Shown: positions 9,670 to 18,900 of the stretch, one piece after another
Layout of the letters: every line of letters begins with the position of its first letter
Position numbering within the stretch: position 1 is the stretch's first letter
From: Ectocarpus siliculosus
Taxonomy: Eukaryota > Sar > Phaeophyceae > Ectocarpales > Ectocarpaceae
NCBI GenBank assembly: GCA_000310025.1
Contig: FN648778.1
Span: 1 to 20,679, forward strand
Length of the DNA stretch: 20,679 nucleotides
Direction of reading: 5' to 3'
Position numbers and translations under genes: made by a program
Notes under the pieces: model-generated
Database searches by the model: none
What the model saw: only the letters and a program-made list of their open reading frames with translations
What the model was told of the DNA's origin: nothing

Positions 9670-11700
9670 AGACGAGGCATCTCCTTGGCAACACGACTTC
9701 CACCATGTACTGCTCAAGAGTCCTGACAAGGTACACTGCCGACAGATCGTTGCTCCGTACACTTCAGCAAGTTCACCAAGTTGCATGACTGCATGACGGC
9801 ATGACTGCCAGGTGTAGAGGTAAAAGACACAAACGGTCGCGTGCAGCAGTTCGGCGTTTTAGTTTTTGTGGTTCCATCTGCCCTCGCTCAGCGTGAAGTT
9901 TTGGTGTGTTTCGTCCGGAATCGGCAGTGTAAGGTGCTCCACTTCCTCCGGGGCGCCGAAATCTGAACCGGCCCGGGATCTTCCGGTAAGAATGGCACCG
10001 AAACGTCACCGTTTGGCGACTTCAACCTTCAACCAGAATGCAATGGTTGCGTCATGGATATCCCGAAAAAAAAAAAAGTGTTGTCCCGAACGTATGTAGG
10101 CCTGCCTGTGGCTGCCGCCAGCAAACAATTTTTCCCGAGCGCACCTCATCACACGCACTTCACCTCACAGCGCCCGTCCTTTCCCGGAGCTCCTTCTCCG
10201 CACGGCTGAATTCTCGGTTAGAGAGTTGTTGTTTTCGGCGAGAGGTTCGGCGACTTGACTATGCGATGGCGGCGACTTAGAGAGAGCCAAATTGGCGAAA
10301 TAATAATCATCATTCCTATCAAATAATATTCCGAACGAACGAGTGCGTCCGGCCGCACATCCACCGGACTTGGGGCAGCCGTTTTGTTTCTCTCTACGAA
10401 ACAGCCACCGTCCGACTCACTCATCGAACTCGCGCGGAATGAAGCGCCGCGCAGCCTCTCGAGCAGGGCCTGCTTTGCTGTTTGTCTGCTGGATGGCACT
10501 CACTCGTCTCGAGCGCCGAGGAGGTGGTTTCGGTTATTGAACAAAAGAGTGGAATGGCGAAGCAGTTCGAATGACGGGAATGGCACTTGGCGTGTTTGAC
10601 GTATGACTTCCCTCCACGAAAATATATTGCGCCAATATTGAGTGAAAAATCGTTACAGAAAATCTCACTGCAGCCCCGTAGCCAGTATAGCCCAGCAGTG
10701 AACACACATGCACAAGCCCACATGCACGGCGGAAATGGCCCGTGTGCTTCGCGTCTAACGCAAAATGAAACACGCAGGGGGCAGCCACCCGCCACAGCCG
10801 GGAGAAGAGCGAGACGCGCTCCGGCTACCCTATACCCCTGGTAACGTCACCGAACAAGTTGTTGCCGTTCGGAGTGTCAAAAACCGGGCTGTTCACAGTT
10901 GTTACCGTTCGGGCAACAACCACACCCCGCCTGCTCCCTACCCTATACCCACCTGCCTGAACAGAGCCCACACCCACTCTTCCCCCCACCACGCAGTCTG
11001 TACGCAGCACACAAAACACACAACACACACACCCCGCTCTGGTTCTTCCGCGGTGTTGGCTTGTTGGCCGTGATCCCCTGTGCTGATCTGAGAGAGAGGA
11101 GAGGCGGGCGAGGTGAGCCGCTACTTATGTCGGCGCTTCACCCTCCGTGATACGGCGATCGAAACTCCAAAAGTGATATCGCAACTGTTGTCGTTTTTTG
11201 TGCTCAGCTGGCACAGGCTCGCATAATAGGAAATATGCCTTCTTACAGGTTGCGACAGTTGTCCGCAACCAACGAAACGAACACGCAGTGTCGGCGGCAT
11301 GCAGCGGTCTCGCGAGGTACGCTGTGCTGCGTTCCATCACATTTTTCTGGCATGCTGTTTGCGTCGTGGTTTCACGTCGCAAAGAGCGTAACAATTATTT
11401 ACAAGGAGCGGGTGAGTCGCGCTGGCCCTCTCTGGCCGCACCCGACAGGAATCGCGGCCTGGGCACGACATGACTCTTCCAGCTATATGGCCAAGGGTGC
11501 CAGATGCCGCACACGAGGGAGGATAGAAACGTTTAAGAAGAGCAAAGGCAGGATTTTACTCCTTGATACTGGGTACATTGACACGAGCGCTCAAGCCGAA
11601 CCGTCGAGGGCCCAGAATCGACGGTGTGGGCCACCACACACGCAACTCGACTATGCTTTGCGCTGTTCGTTACGTTTTCAGAAATGACAGCGAGATGATG
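9670..11700. other. Non-coding stretch with small repeats
   Basis: No gene was recognised. Visible items: a short GCATGACT/GCATGACG tandem near 9782-9807, a 12-A run near 10067-10078, a direct and inverted repeat cluster at 10857-10920, and a CA-rich tract near 11005-11032. A 150-codon frame at 11235-11687 has no recognisable motif and an unconvincing composition. Confidence 0.4.
10857..10920. repeat. Small direct plus inverted repeat cluster
   Basis: AGTTGTTGCCGTTCGG at 10857-10872 recurs at 10897-10912 with one mismatch. GTTGTTGCC (10858-10866) is inverted at 10912-10920 (GGCAACAAC). The cluster could fold as a hairpin with a loop of about 45 bases. No role is known. Confidence 0.5.
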
Positions 11701-13281
11701 TAAGAGGGTACACAGGGGCCGCTACCAGCAACGGCTGTTCCCGCCCGACGCTAAACAACAACAGAGGATAACGTGTATGATAGGAGAAGGGTTGCAGTCA
11801 GTGTGTGCGTACGCACGCTTCGAATGTCTCTCTTTGCTGTTCCAGACAAGCAACACCTTGGGATATGACACTGCAGAGCTCACAATGATACCGGGAGAGA
11901 AAAAAAAATGACCGAGTTAATGGAGTGGTGCAAGATCCTCTCGTACACGTTACCTTTCTTGCGATGAAGTATCATGGAGCATTGAGGCGAAGCTACAAAG
12001 CTCAGAAACAACGATTTTCAGTTTTTTTTTCACGGATCAGCCTGGGAAGGACGTTGAAGACGGAGAAATACTAGTGTCGTTTGGGGGGCACATTGGTCAT
12101 CACCGAGATTCCCTCTGACGCAACGCCGGTTAGTCGGTCAATGACAAGTGGAACCATGGTCAGCTCGTCTTCGAGCTCAGTAACACATTAAACTTCGCCT
12201 CATTTGTTTTTTTTCGTCGATTGTCCTTGACGTCGACCAGGCTGCCGAACCTTTAAATCACGGGCACCGCCGTCTCCGCTATCATTGACTGTATGTACCA
12301 GGTGTGCTTTTGCGGACGAAGCACCTGATTCTACACTGCAGCCTGGAACTTCTGTTGATTACGCACTTTTTGGTGGTAAGAAAGATCAGTGCATGTGCTC
12401 TACTGTAGCGGTAAGTATCCAGAACTGCCATTTTCCGACATCAAAACGAACCTTGCTTTCGATCAGCCCGCAGCAGTGGGGTGTTGGTCACCTGCACCAG
12501 TCGCGCACAAGCAGAGCCCTTACATGTACATATCCGACCACCACCACCACCCGGGGCTAGTAGTACGGAGCCCCAGCTTGCTCGCGAGGCAAGTAGACCC
12601 GTGCTTTTACATTATGCGCGTGATTTTTCAGAGCAGCGTCTCGAATGCTCTGGCATGGATACCCCCGCGTGCATTAAATCAACTAATGGCATCGTGTGCT
12701 TCTCTGTCATGGCAGCATTTGGTTGGGCGACATGGTTTTGCCGGTGACTGTCATTGCGGTGTCGTTTACCGCTGTTGATGCCTCCATAGCGAACATCAAC
12801 TCGCAGCAAACTACGGGCGGCAACATCGGTATCAGCTCAGGTAAGATCGGTAATTTGTTCAGTCGTTACCGTTAACGGAGGTGAAGGCTTCAGGCTCCCG
12901 TAATACAGCAGCAGCACCCATCTATCTTCGTCTCATGTTTGCCTCGAGGCTCAGCATTTCATCGTGACGCGGAAGGTCGCCCGTTGACGCTGGATGTGTT
13001 GTGGAGCGTTGTCTCCGTCGAAGGATAGCTCTCGCCGCCGTCCGTCCTCGGGTCGAAGAACGGGGTTGTTTCCGGTATTTATGATCCCCCGTGCAGTGTG
13101 GCTGGCAACACTGACGGCTGGTTGTGAGGGTTGACATGCCATTTATGTATGTACATGATTCGGCGATATCACATCGTCCTGGTGACTGTTCGGAAGCGTG
13201 GTTGGCCGAGCTCTGACATGCGAGTGCGTGCTCAAACGGTTGAGTTAGATCTGCTCATCTGTTGACTCAGTGAACGCGGCG
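11701..13281. other. Non-coding stretch, no gene recognised
   Basis: Contains short A and T runs near 11900 and 12030 and a CCACCA tract near 12538-12550. Frames of 90-130 codons around 12285-12778 overlap in all three forward frames. Two of these (from 12389 and from 12481) look mildly protein-like, but no domain or consistent splice pattern was recognised, so none is called. Confidence 0.35.
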
Positions 13282-13542
13282 ATGAAATCACCAGGCGAGG
13301 TACCCGATCCCGAGTACGTCGACCTACTACCTGGATACACGGGCAAGGCCTTCTGCACGTTCAAATGCTTCTGGTACATGTTGGCGCTGGATGCGGTGAG
13401 AGCTCGTCGAGAGTGGAGTCCTCGTTCGACCAAGCTCATGAAAAATCTGTCCCAATACTTTGTGTCTGACCTTATCCCAACGTCCACCAGGGCCGTCGCG
13501 ATGCTTTGTAAGCGTTATCAAGCGTTCGCTGGTTTTCCATGA
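13282..13542 (+). CDS. Hypothetical small protein or exon, 86 residues
   Basis: The frame from ATG 13282 to TGA 13540-13542 encodes a balanced peptide beginning MKSPGEVPDPEYVDLLPGYT and containing the aromatic stretch AFCTFKCFWYMLALD. It has no recognised domain, no clear signal peptide and no low complexity. A CAG lies shortly upstream, so it may be an internal exon of a spliced gene rather than a free-standing gene. The GTG at 13270 is not a likely eukaryotic start, so the ATG is used. No neighbouring exon was identified. It could equally be a chance frame or decayed element. Confidence 0.2.
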   Translation: MKSPGEVPDPEYVDLLPGYTGKAFCTFKCFWYMLALDAVRARREWSPRSTKLMKNLSQYFVSDLIPTSTRAVAMLCKRYQAFAGFP

Positions 13543-13794
13543 ATGGGAATAGCCAATTGTTCAATAGCAGATGCTGAACACCGGCCCAAGCTAACAAGTC
13601 ATGTATGTGCTGCCCCGCTCGTATTTTTCGTCAGCTCTGGCGCATCCTGTGGTTGGCCGTGTTATAGGTGGGAGGAACTGCAGCGGCCCTCCTCGTCTGG
13701 GCGAGGGAGAGGAGACTTACTTACGGTCCGTCCAGAACGATATTTTCAATCCGTGGTACAGTGGTAGTCTTGGCATTCCGATCAAATGTTATAA
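13543..13794. other. Short non-coding stretch
   Basis: No gene was recognised. A TATAAAGG word at about 13790-13797 directly abuts the hairpin cluster. It could act as a TATA box, but no transcript start or downstream gene supports that. Confidence 0.3.
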
Positions 13795-13951
13795 AGGCGT
13801 ACCCATTGGACTACTCAGTCAGCGCTGACTAGTAGTCCAATGGGAAGCCTCGCTAACACACGTTTTGTAAGAAAGGCTTACCCATTGGACTACTAAGTCA
13901 GCACTGACTAGTAGTCTAATGGATGCTGACATAGTAGTCTAATGGGTAAGC
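13795..13951. repeat. Cluster of palindromic hairpins (foldback-like)
   Basis: Two near-direct copies of a palindrome start at 13795 and 13874; the first 49 bp of each agree at 45 positions. Copy 1 (13795-13850) has arms CCCATTGGACTACT and AGTAGTCCAATGGG around a perfect 14-bp palindrome AGTCAGCGCTGACT (13817-13830), so it folds almost completely. Copy 2 has the same left arm and two right arms, one ending at 13922 and one at 13933-13951 (AGTAGTCTAATGGGTAAGC). The outer pair 13876-13893/13933-13950 also matches nearly perfectly. This could be a foldback or nested MITE, or a tandem duplicate of one palindrome. It lies about 360 bp upstream of the candidate copia LTR. Confidence 0.75.
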
Positions 13952-14312
13952 ATTTCTACCATGGAAACACAGTTATTTAGAGTTGGACGGAATTGTAGCC
14001 ATGCCAGCCAGTGATGCACACGTCAAGGAACGCTCGCCGACTGTCACAATATGCGGCATTATTGACGAAACGTTGAAAAATTTGGTCAGGCTCGTTTTGC
14101 TGTTCATTTGATCGGTATTGACTTGATCCCGGCATTGTGGACCGAAGCGTGTGCCGCCCTATGGCCCAAACGATTGGGACACAGCTGATATGATGGCTCG
14201 TCGACTCTTGGGCTTGCAGTCACGACAACAGCCGATGGTGGCACAGAAGTAATGTAGAAGTGTTAGATATACTCGCAGCAGTATCTGGTCGTGAGGATCC
14301 GAGGGGGATACG
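13952..14312. other. No gene recognised between hairpins and LTR
   Basis: No domain, repeat or RNA gene was recognised. The sequence is of ordinary composition and is taken to be the insertion-site flank of the copia element. Confidence 0.35.
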
Positions 14313-14601
14313 TGTTGGGAATTTCGTGTGTTGCAGGGTACCATCGGTGCGGTCACGGGGACCCTTTTGGCGTGGTTGGTGCGATGAAGCTTGCGTGCGT
14401 GCTGCGCTCACTTCTTCCTCTCTCTCTCCACCACCACCACCGTCTCTCTCCAATCAAGTTTCCTTCTCCCACTCTCTCTCCAACTCTCTCTCAATCTCTC
14501 TCTCTCGGCCTAACACGGCCGACTACCCAGTGCCCCAAGTAACGTCCAGAACGTGCTTGCTGCACCCCGCGTAGTTTACCTTTCACACTAGTGCGATATC
14601 A
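14313..14601 (+). repeat. Candidate 5' LTR of the copia element
   Basis: The left end TGTTGGGAATTTCG at 14313 resembles common copia LTR starts, and the right end ...GATATCA stops at 14601 just before a possible primer-binding site. The 289-bp interval holds a long pyrimidine (CT) tract. The ends obey TG...CA, but the 3' LTR is outside the window, so neither border nor a target-site duplication can be verified. An alternative right end is CACAACA at about 14672, much closer to gag. Confidence 0.35.
14411..14507 (+). repeat. CT-rich microsatellite tract
   Basis: Imperfect CTCTCT runs are interrupted by a CCACCA run (14428-14441) and by short A-containing words. The tract lies within the candidate LTR. 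Pyrimidine tracts are common near transcription starts, but no such role can be shown here. Confidence 0.7.
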
Positions 14602-14613
14602 CGGTATCTGCGC
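14602..14613 (+). promoter_or_regulatory. Possible primer-binding site
   Basis: CGGTATCTGCGC follows the candidate LTR end directly and agrees at 9 of 12 positions with TGGTATCAGAGC, the initiator-methionine tRNA complement used by many plant copia elements. The expected first base T (pairing with the tRNA CCA end) is C, which weakens the call. It could be a mutated site, a site for another tRNA, or chance. Confidence 0.25.
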
Positions 14614-14680
14614 GCGGGCGTAGCCATCCGGGGGTTGTGCAGTCACGCGCAATCGGTAGACTCCCACAACACCAAACACC

Positions 14681-15868
14681 ATGGAGGACATCGACCTCTC
14701 CGCCCTCAGCGGGGAAGAGCTACAACAAAAAGTGGAGGAGATCGTCCAGCAACGAGTGCAAGCCGAACTCGAAGCCAACAGGATCAACGAGGGTGAAGTC
14801 ACCATTGCCCAACCACCAGCCGGCAACCCAGCCACTCCAACCGGCAACCCAGTCCCACCTACTGGCAACCAACCATCACCCTCCAGCCAGGGTACACCAG
14901 CCACATTCAACGACCCCAGCAGCGTCGCACACATCGTGGCGCAAGCGGCCAAGGCGACAGCTGAGGCCATCGCTCAACAACAGGGCTTTGCCCGCTCAGG
15001 CACGTTACGTGTCAATCCAGGCTCAGAAATCGAACCTTGGCTTGGTAGTGTAAAGAAGGAGCAGGACTTGTACATTATGTTTGATATTTTTCGTGGTAAG
15101 ATGATTTCATATTTTCAGGAGGAGGGTGTGCATGATGCGTTGGAACTGGAGGTCGAGGTCAAGGTCGGGAAGAGGGGTGTGAATGTAGGAGACCTTCGGA
15201 GACTTTTTGGAAATGAAGTGGTAGACAAGTCTTTAAAACTGTGGAATATCCTCATAAGCAAGGTTATGTATCCCCCGATTCAGAGCTTGATTCTGGCGTG
15301 TGAGAGTCCCCAAAAGGGCTGGAAAATAGTGACCGAGTTCTATCAGGAGAAAAAGCAGTCAGAAAAGTCGAGGTTGGAGCAGGACTGGAAGGAGTTGGAG
15401 ATGAAGGAGTCCGAGAGTCCACAGGATTACATTGCCCGCTCAGAGGCCCTTCGCCTGCGTCTCGCATCAGTAGGCACGATTAAGGATGAAACAGATGCCA
15501 ACAAAGACATTGCTCGTGGCCTTCCCTCTTCGTTGTATGCCGTGCAAAAAGGAATACTGCTTGCCCATGATGTCCTGACGTTGCGTACACTTGAGACTGT
15601 GGTGAGGGACGCCCACGTGGAGATGGAGCGCGAGAGGAGCAAGGGGGAGAGGCGCGAGGTGGAGCTCGCTCTCGCCGCATCCGGCATGAGCCGGCGCGGC
15701 GGGGGCAGTGGGGGGGCATCCTGGGGTCAAGACGGCGGTCAGGCAGCAGCTGGCGGCCAAAATCGTGACGGAGAGAAGAAAAATAATGACGTGTTCAACG
15801 ACGACCCCGGCGGATTTTGCCGCTACCACCAGTCCGAGCTTCACACCAACGAGCAGTGTCGTCTCTAG
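14681..15868 (+). CDS. gag: Copia Gag polyprotein
   Basis: This 395-residue protein would form the virus-like particle and bind the element RNA. The start ATG 14681 has a strong context (ACCATGG). Residues 1-35 are acidic and probably helical. Residues 45-70 repeat TGNP-type proline-rich phrases. Residues about 105-325 form the helical core typical of copia Gag, including LWNILISKVMYPPIQSLILA and DYIARSEALRLRLASVG. Residues 340-370 are Gly/Gln-rich. A nucleocapsid zinc knuckle ends the protein: C380-X2-H383-X4-H388-X4-C393, a C-H-H-C version of the usual CCHC. The TAG at 15866-15868 follows two residues later, and the same frame continues open into Pol. Gag could therefore end there with some Gag-Pol made by readthrough. 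The frame is otherwise intact. Confidence 0.85.
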   Translation: MEDIDLSALSGEELQQKVEEIVQQRVQAELEANRINEGEVTIAQPPAGNPATPTGNPVPPTGNQPSPSSQGTPATFNDPSSVAHIVAQAAKATAEAIAQQQGFARSGTLRVNPGSEIEPWLGSVKKEQDLYIMFDIFRGKMISYFQEEGVHDALELEVEVKVGKRGVNVGDLRRLFGNEVVDKSLKLWNILISKVMYPPIQSLILACESPQKGWKIVTEFYQEKKQSEKSRLEQDWKELEMKESESPQDYIARSEALRLRLASVGTIKDETDANKDIARGLPSSLYAVQKGILLAHDVLTLRTLETVVRDAHVEMERERSKGERREVELALAASGMSRRGGGSGGASWGQDGGQAAAGGQNRDGEKKNNDVFNDDPGGFCRYHQSELHTNEQCRL

Positions 15869-15905
15869 CAGCAACTGCGGCGTGCGCGTTCGAGAGAGGG
15901 CGCCG
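15866..15905 (+). promoter_or_regulatory. Candidate UAG readthrough site between Gag and Pol
   Basis: The stop reads CTC-TAG-CAG-CAA. The same frame stays open for more than 1,000 codons afterwards. The first codon after the stop fits the CAR part of the CAR-YYA readthrough context, while the second codon (CAA) does not fit YYA. GC-rich DNA follows, including a possible 5-bp stem CGGCG (15878-15882) with CGCCG (15901-15905). Stop suppression between Gag and Pol is known from gammaretroviruses. Use here is inferred from the missing Pol start codon. Confidence 0.5.
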
Positions 15906-18900
15906 AGGAACGTCGCTCGGGCGGCGGCAGCCGCGGTGGCGGCGGTAGCCAGCGAGGGGGTAGACCGCCGCCGGGACCCGGCCGCGGTGGCGGGCGATGG
16001 GTGAGGATAGAGCAGCAGCACCACACCGGTCATGGTGGCGGTGGCTGGAGCCAAGCCTCACCCCCCCCGCGACCTCTTCGTGGACGTGGGCCTGGTGGTC
16101 GTCTGGGGCGTCACCCGGGGGGTCGTGGGCCCGCGGGACGCCACAGCAGCGACGGGCGTGCCGAGAGAGATCGGGCAGGGAGAGGCCCGGGGCACGCGCG
16201 TTCTGGCCACGGAAGAGAGCAGGCGTACGTTGTGTACTACGCCCACGATGATGGTGGCTACTACGAAGATTACGGCGACTACGACGAAGGCTACTCCTAC
16301 GACGACGGCTACCACGACGCCGGGTACGCCCACTACGCCGGCGGCGGGGACAGCTACAGCTACTCCTCCGGGTACGAAGACAGCCGTTCATCTGACGGCG
16401 GGATCCACTACGTCTACTACCCTCCCGCCGGTCAAGATTCATCATCCGAGCAGCCACGTCAGCCCCCCCCCGCGGGCAGCAGCAGCACCGCTTCCTCCTC
16501 GTCCTCTGCCCCTTCTCCTGGCGCGCCTCCATCTTCGGGCTACCTCCACCTCTGCACGGCACAATCGGTGCCCCTAGGCAAGTCTCACCCCGAAGATTTT
16601 TTTGGTAGGATAGGAGTGACGATTGGAGTTGAGTCTGCTGCGTCTGCTTCGTCTTTGCTGAGTGTGGAATCTAGTGAGGGGCCGCCTGGTAGCGAGAGAT
16701 GGGTAGCTGATTCAGGTGCACGCAACAGTTTTACCAACAGTAGTCTACACATGTACGATCTGCAGGAGATCCCCGCAAATAGGAAGTATGTCGTCGTAGG
16801 TGATGGTCGACTGCTGGAAGTGCAAGCTATCGGTAGCATCAACCTTAGTTTCTTTCAGGAGGATGAGAACGGTGAAAAAACGACGATGTGTGTTAAGCTG
16901 ACTGGCGTGTCTGTAGTAGAGAACCTGAGCTTCAATTTGTTTTCAACGCATGCAGTTTCTCGAAAGCAACAAATCCTGCACGACGAGCGTGGTGCAACCC
17001 TCCAAAATGGACTGCTATTTGCTAGGGAGGAAAAAGCGTCTGCAGCATATGCCATGCGCTTACCATACGACCCATCTGCAACTATAGTAGACTCTTCTGC
17101 TTTGCCTGCATTCGTGACTGCCCCCGATTCCGCCCCCGCCGTTGGCTCCACGCGTTCCCCTTCCCAAAAAGGGGGCTCCGCGGAATCATTGGTGTCCGTG
17201 TTGCGTTTCCCTCCCGCTGGCTCTGCTAGCGTAGTACCTTCGAGTGAGAGTGTCACGCCCGCTGGTCCCACCAGCGTAGTACCTTCGACTGATAGCGTCA
17301 CGCCCACTGGTCCCACCAGTGTAGTACCTGCGAGTGAGAGCGTCCCACCCGCCGGCTCTGCCGGCGTAGTACCTTCTTCGGCGTCCGAGTTTGTTTGTGT
17401 GGGTACTTTTCCGGGTATGGATCTTGGAGACACGAGTGTGCTCACCGACGAGCAGCTCATGGATGGCTATGATGACACCCCGTATCAAGAGTTTTTCCCC
17501 GCGTTTATCCCTGAGACTGATGCTGCGAATGTAGCTGCTGTTTTGGATAGCATTGATGGGGGTGCTGATTTTGACTTCGGTGCGGCCGCGCTTGGCCCTG
17601 GTGCGTCCCCGTTTGCTCTTGGTTCGACTGAAAAGTCCGTTGACATCAACCGCTTCCACCGCTCCCTTGCCCACGCTTGCGAGCCCCTTTTGAGAGAAAC
17701 CGCCCAGCAGAGAGGCATCGTGCTCACCGGCAAGCTGGAACCGTGCACGGACTGCATGAAGGCGAAGGGCAGGCGAGGGTCGGTGCCGCGGGGGCCGGGA
17801 GCGCGGGCGTCCAAGCCACTCGGGCGTGTTCACCTGGACTTGTGTGGACCGCTGGTGCCTTCCCTGGGCGGCAACCTCTACCTGTTCGTCGCCGTCGACA
17901 GCGCCTCGCGGTGGAACAAGGTCTACGGTCTCCGGCGGAAGTCCGACGCGCTGGCGGCAACGAAAAGGCTGCTGGCGGACGTGGGGCGGTACGACCTCGG
18001 GCGCATCGAGTGTTTCCGCGTCGACAACGGCACCGAGTGGACCCGTGGCGACTTCCGGCAATTCTGCGACGACAACGGCATCGGCGTCGAGTTCACCCCG
18101 CCTGGCACTCCGAAGTACAACGGCGTCGTCGAGAGCGCCATCTGGCGGATTATGAAGGCCGGCATGGCCGCCCGCCGCAGCGCTGGCCGTGTGTTCAACG
18201 TCGACTTCGCCTCCATCCCCGGCCTCGACGAGCGCGGTGACCGTCTTTGGATGGAATCGGCGAAGTGGGCCGCCGACGCTCTTAACCAGTCGGCGACCAA
18301 GGCCAACCCCGGGCGGCGCTCGCCGCACGAGATGTTCACCGGCGAGCAAGGGCCGTTCCGCGTGCTGCCGTTCTTCCAGCCCGGCTTCATGCGCGAGGAT
18401 CGCCGCACCAAGCTCGACGACCAGGCCACCCTCTGCTTCTACCTGAACGGCGGCGACAACCACCCGAGCGGCACCGTCAAGGTCCTCAAGGCGTCCACCG
18501 GTCGCGTCGTCTACACCAACAACGTGTCGTGGGTGACGTCGGCGCCAGCCGGCGAGGGGGGTTCCGCTGGTATCACCGCTGCACCGACACCCCCCCCGTT
18601 CACGCCGCCGGTCGTCTCGATCAACTTTGGCCCAGCACCGACGCCTTCGACTGCCGCAACGCCACCTGCCGCAACGCCGCCGCCAGCGACCACGCCGCCG
18701 TCCGCTCCCACGCCTTCACAGCCGCCCTCTGCCACTCGCCGCCACCGTCGGCGACCCCCGCCCCTGGCCAGCCGTCTTCTGCCTCTTCGCCGTCACCGTT
18801 GGCGACCCTCGATCCAGACCAGCCGCCGCCGCCGGACCCCGCGATGCCCCCGCTTACGGCTCACGCCATGCGGCAGCTTCGCCCGGGTACAAAGGCCGAG

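Noticed and set aside
10560-10590. tRNA B-box-like word (AGTTCGAATGAC)
   Set aside because: No A box or cloverleaf could be built around it.
10830-10960. CCCTA-like words as an interstitial telomere tract
   Set aside because: Only two isolated TACCCTATACCC words about 100 bp apart and no tandem array.
11235-11687. 150-codon forward frame
   Set aside because: No recognisable motif, an overlapping frame of similar quality, and no splice context.
15795-16562. 255-codon arginine-rich reverse-strand frame
   Set aside because: It is a shadow of the RGG/Tyr-rich Pol region; its composition is explained by the GC-rich sense codons.
17186-18463. 425-codon reverse-strand frame opposite integrase
   Set aside because: It is antisense to a clearly functional protease-integrase frame in GC-rich codons, which opens the opposite strand. 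It has no domain of its own.
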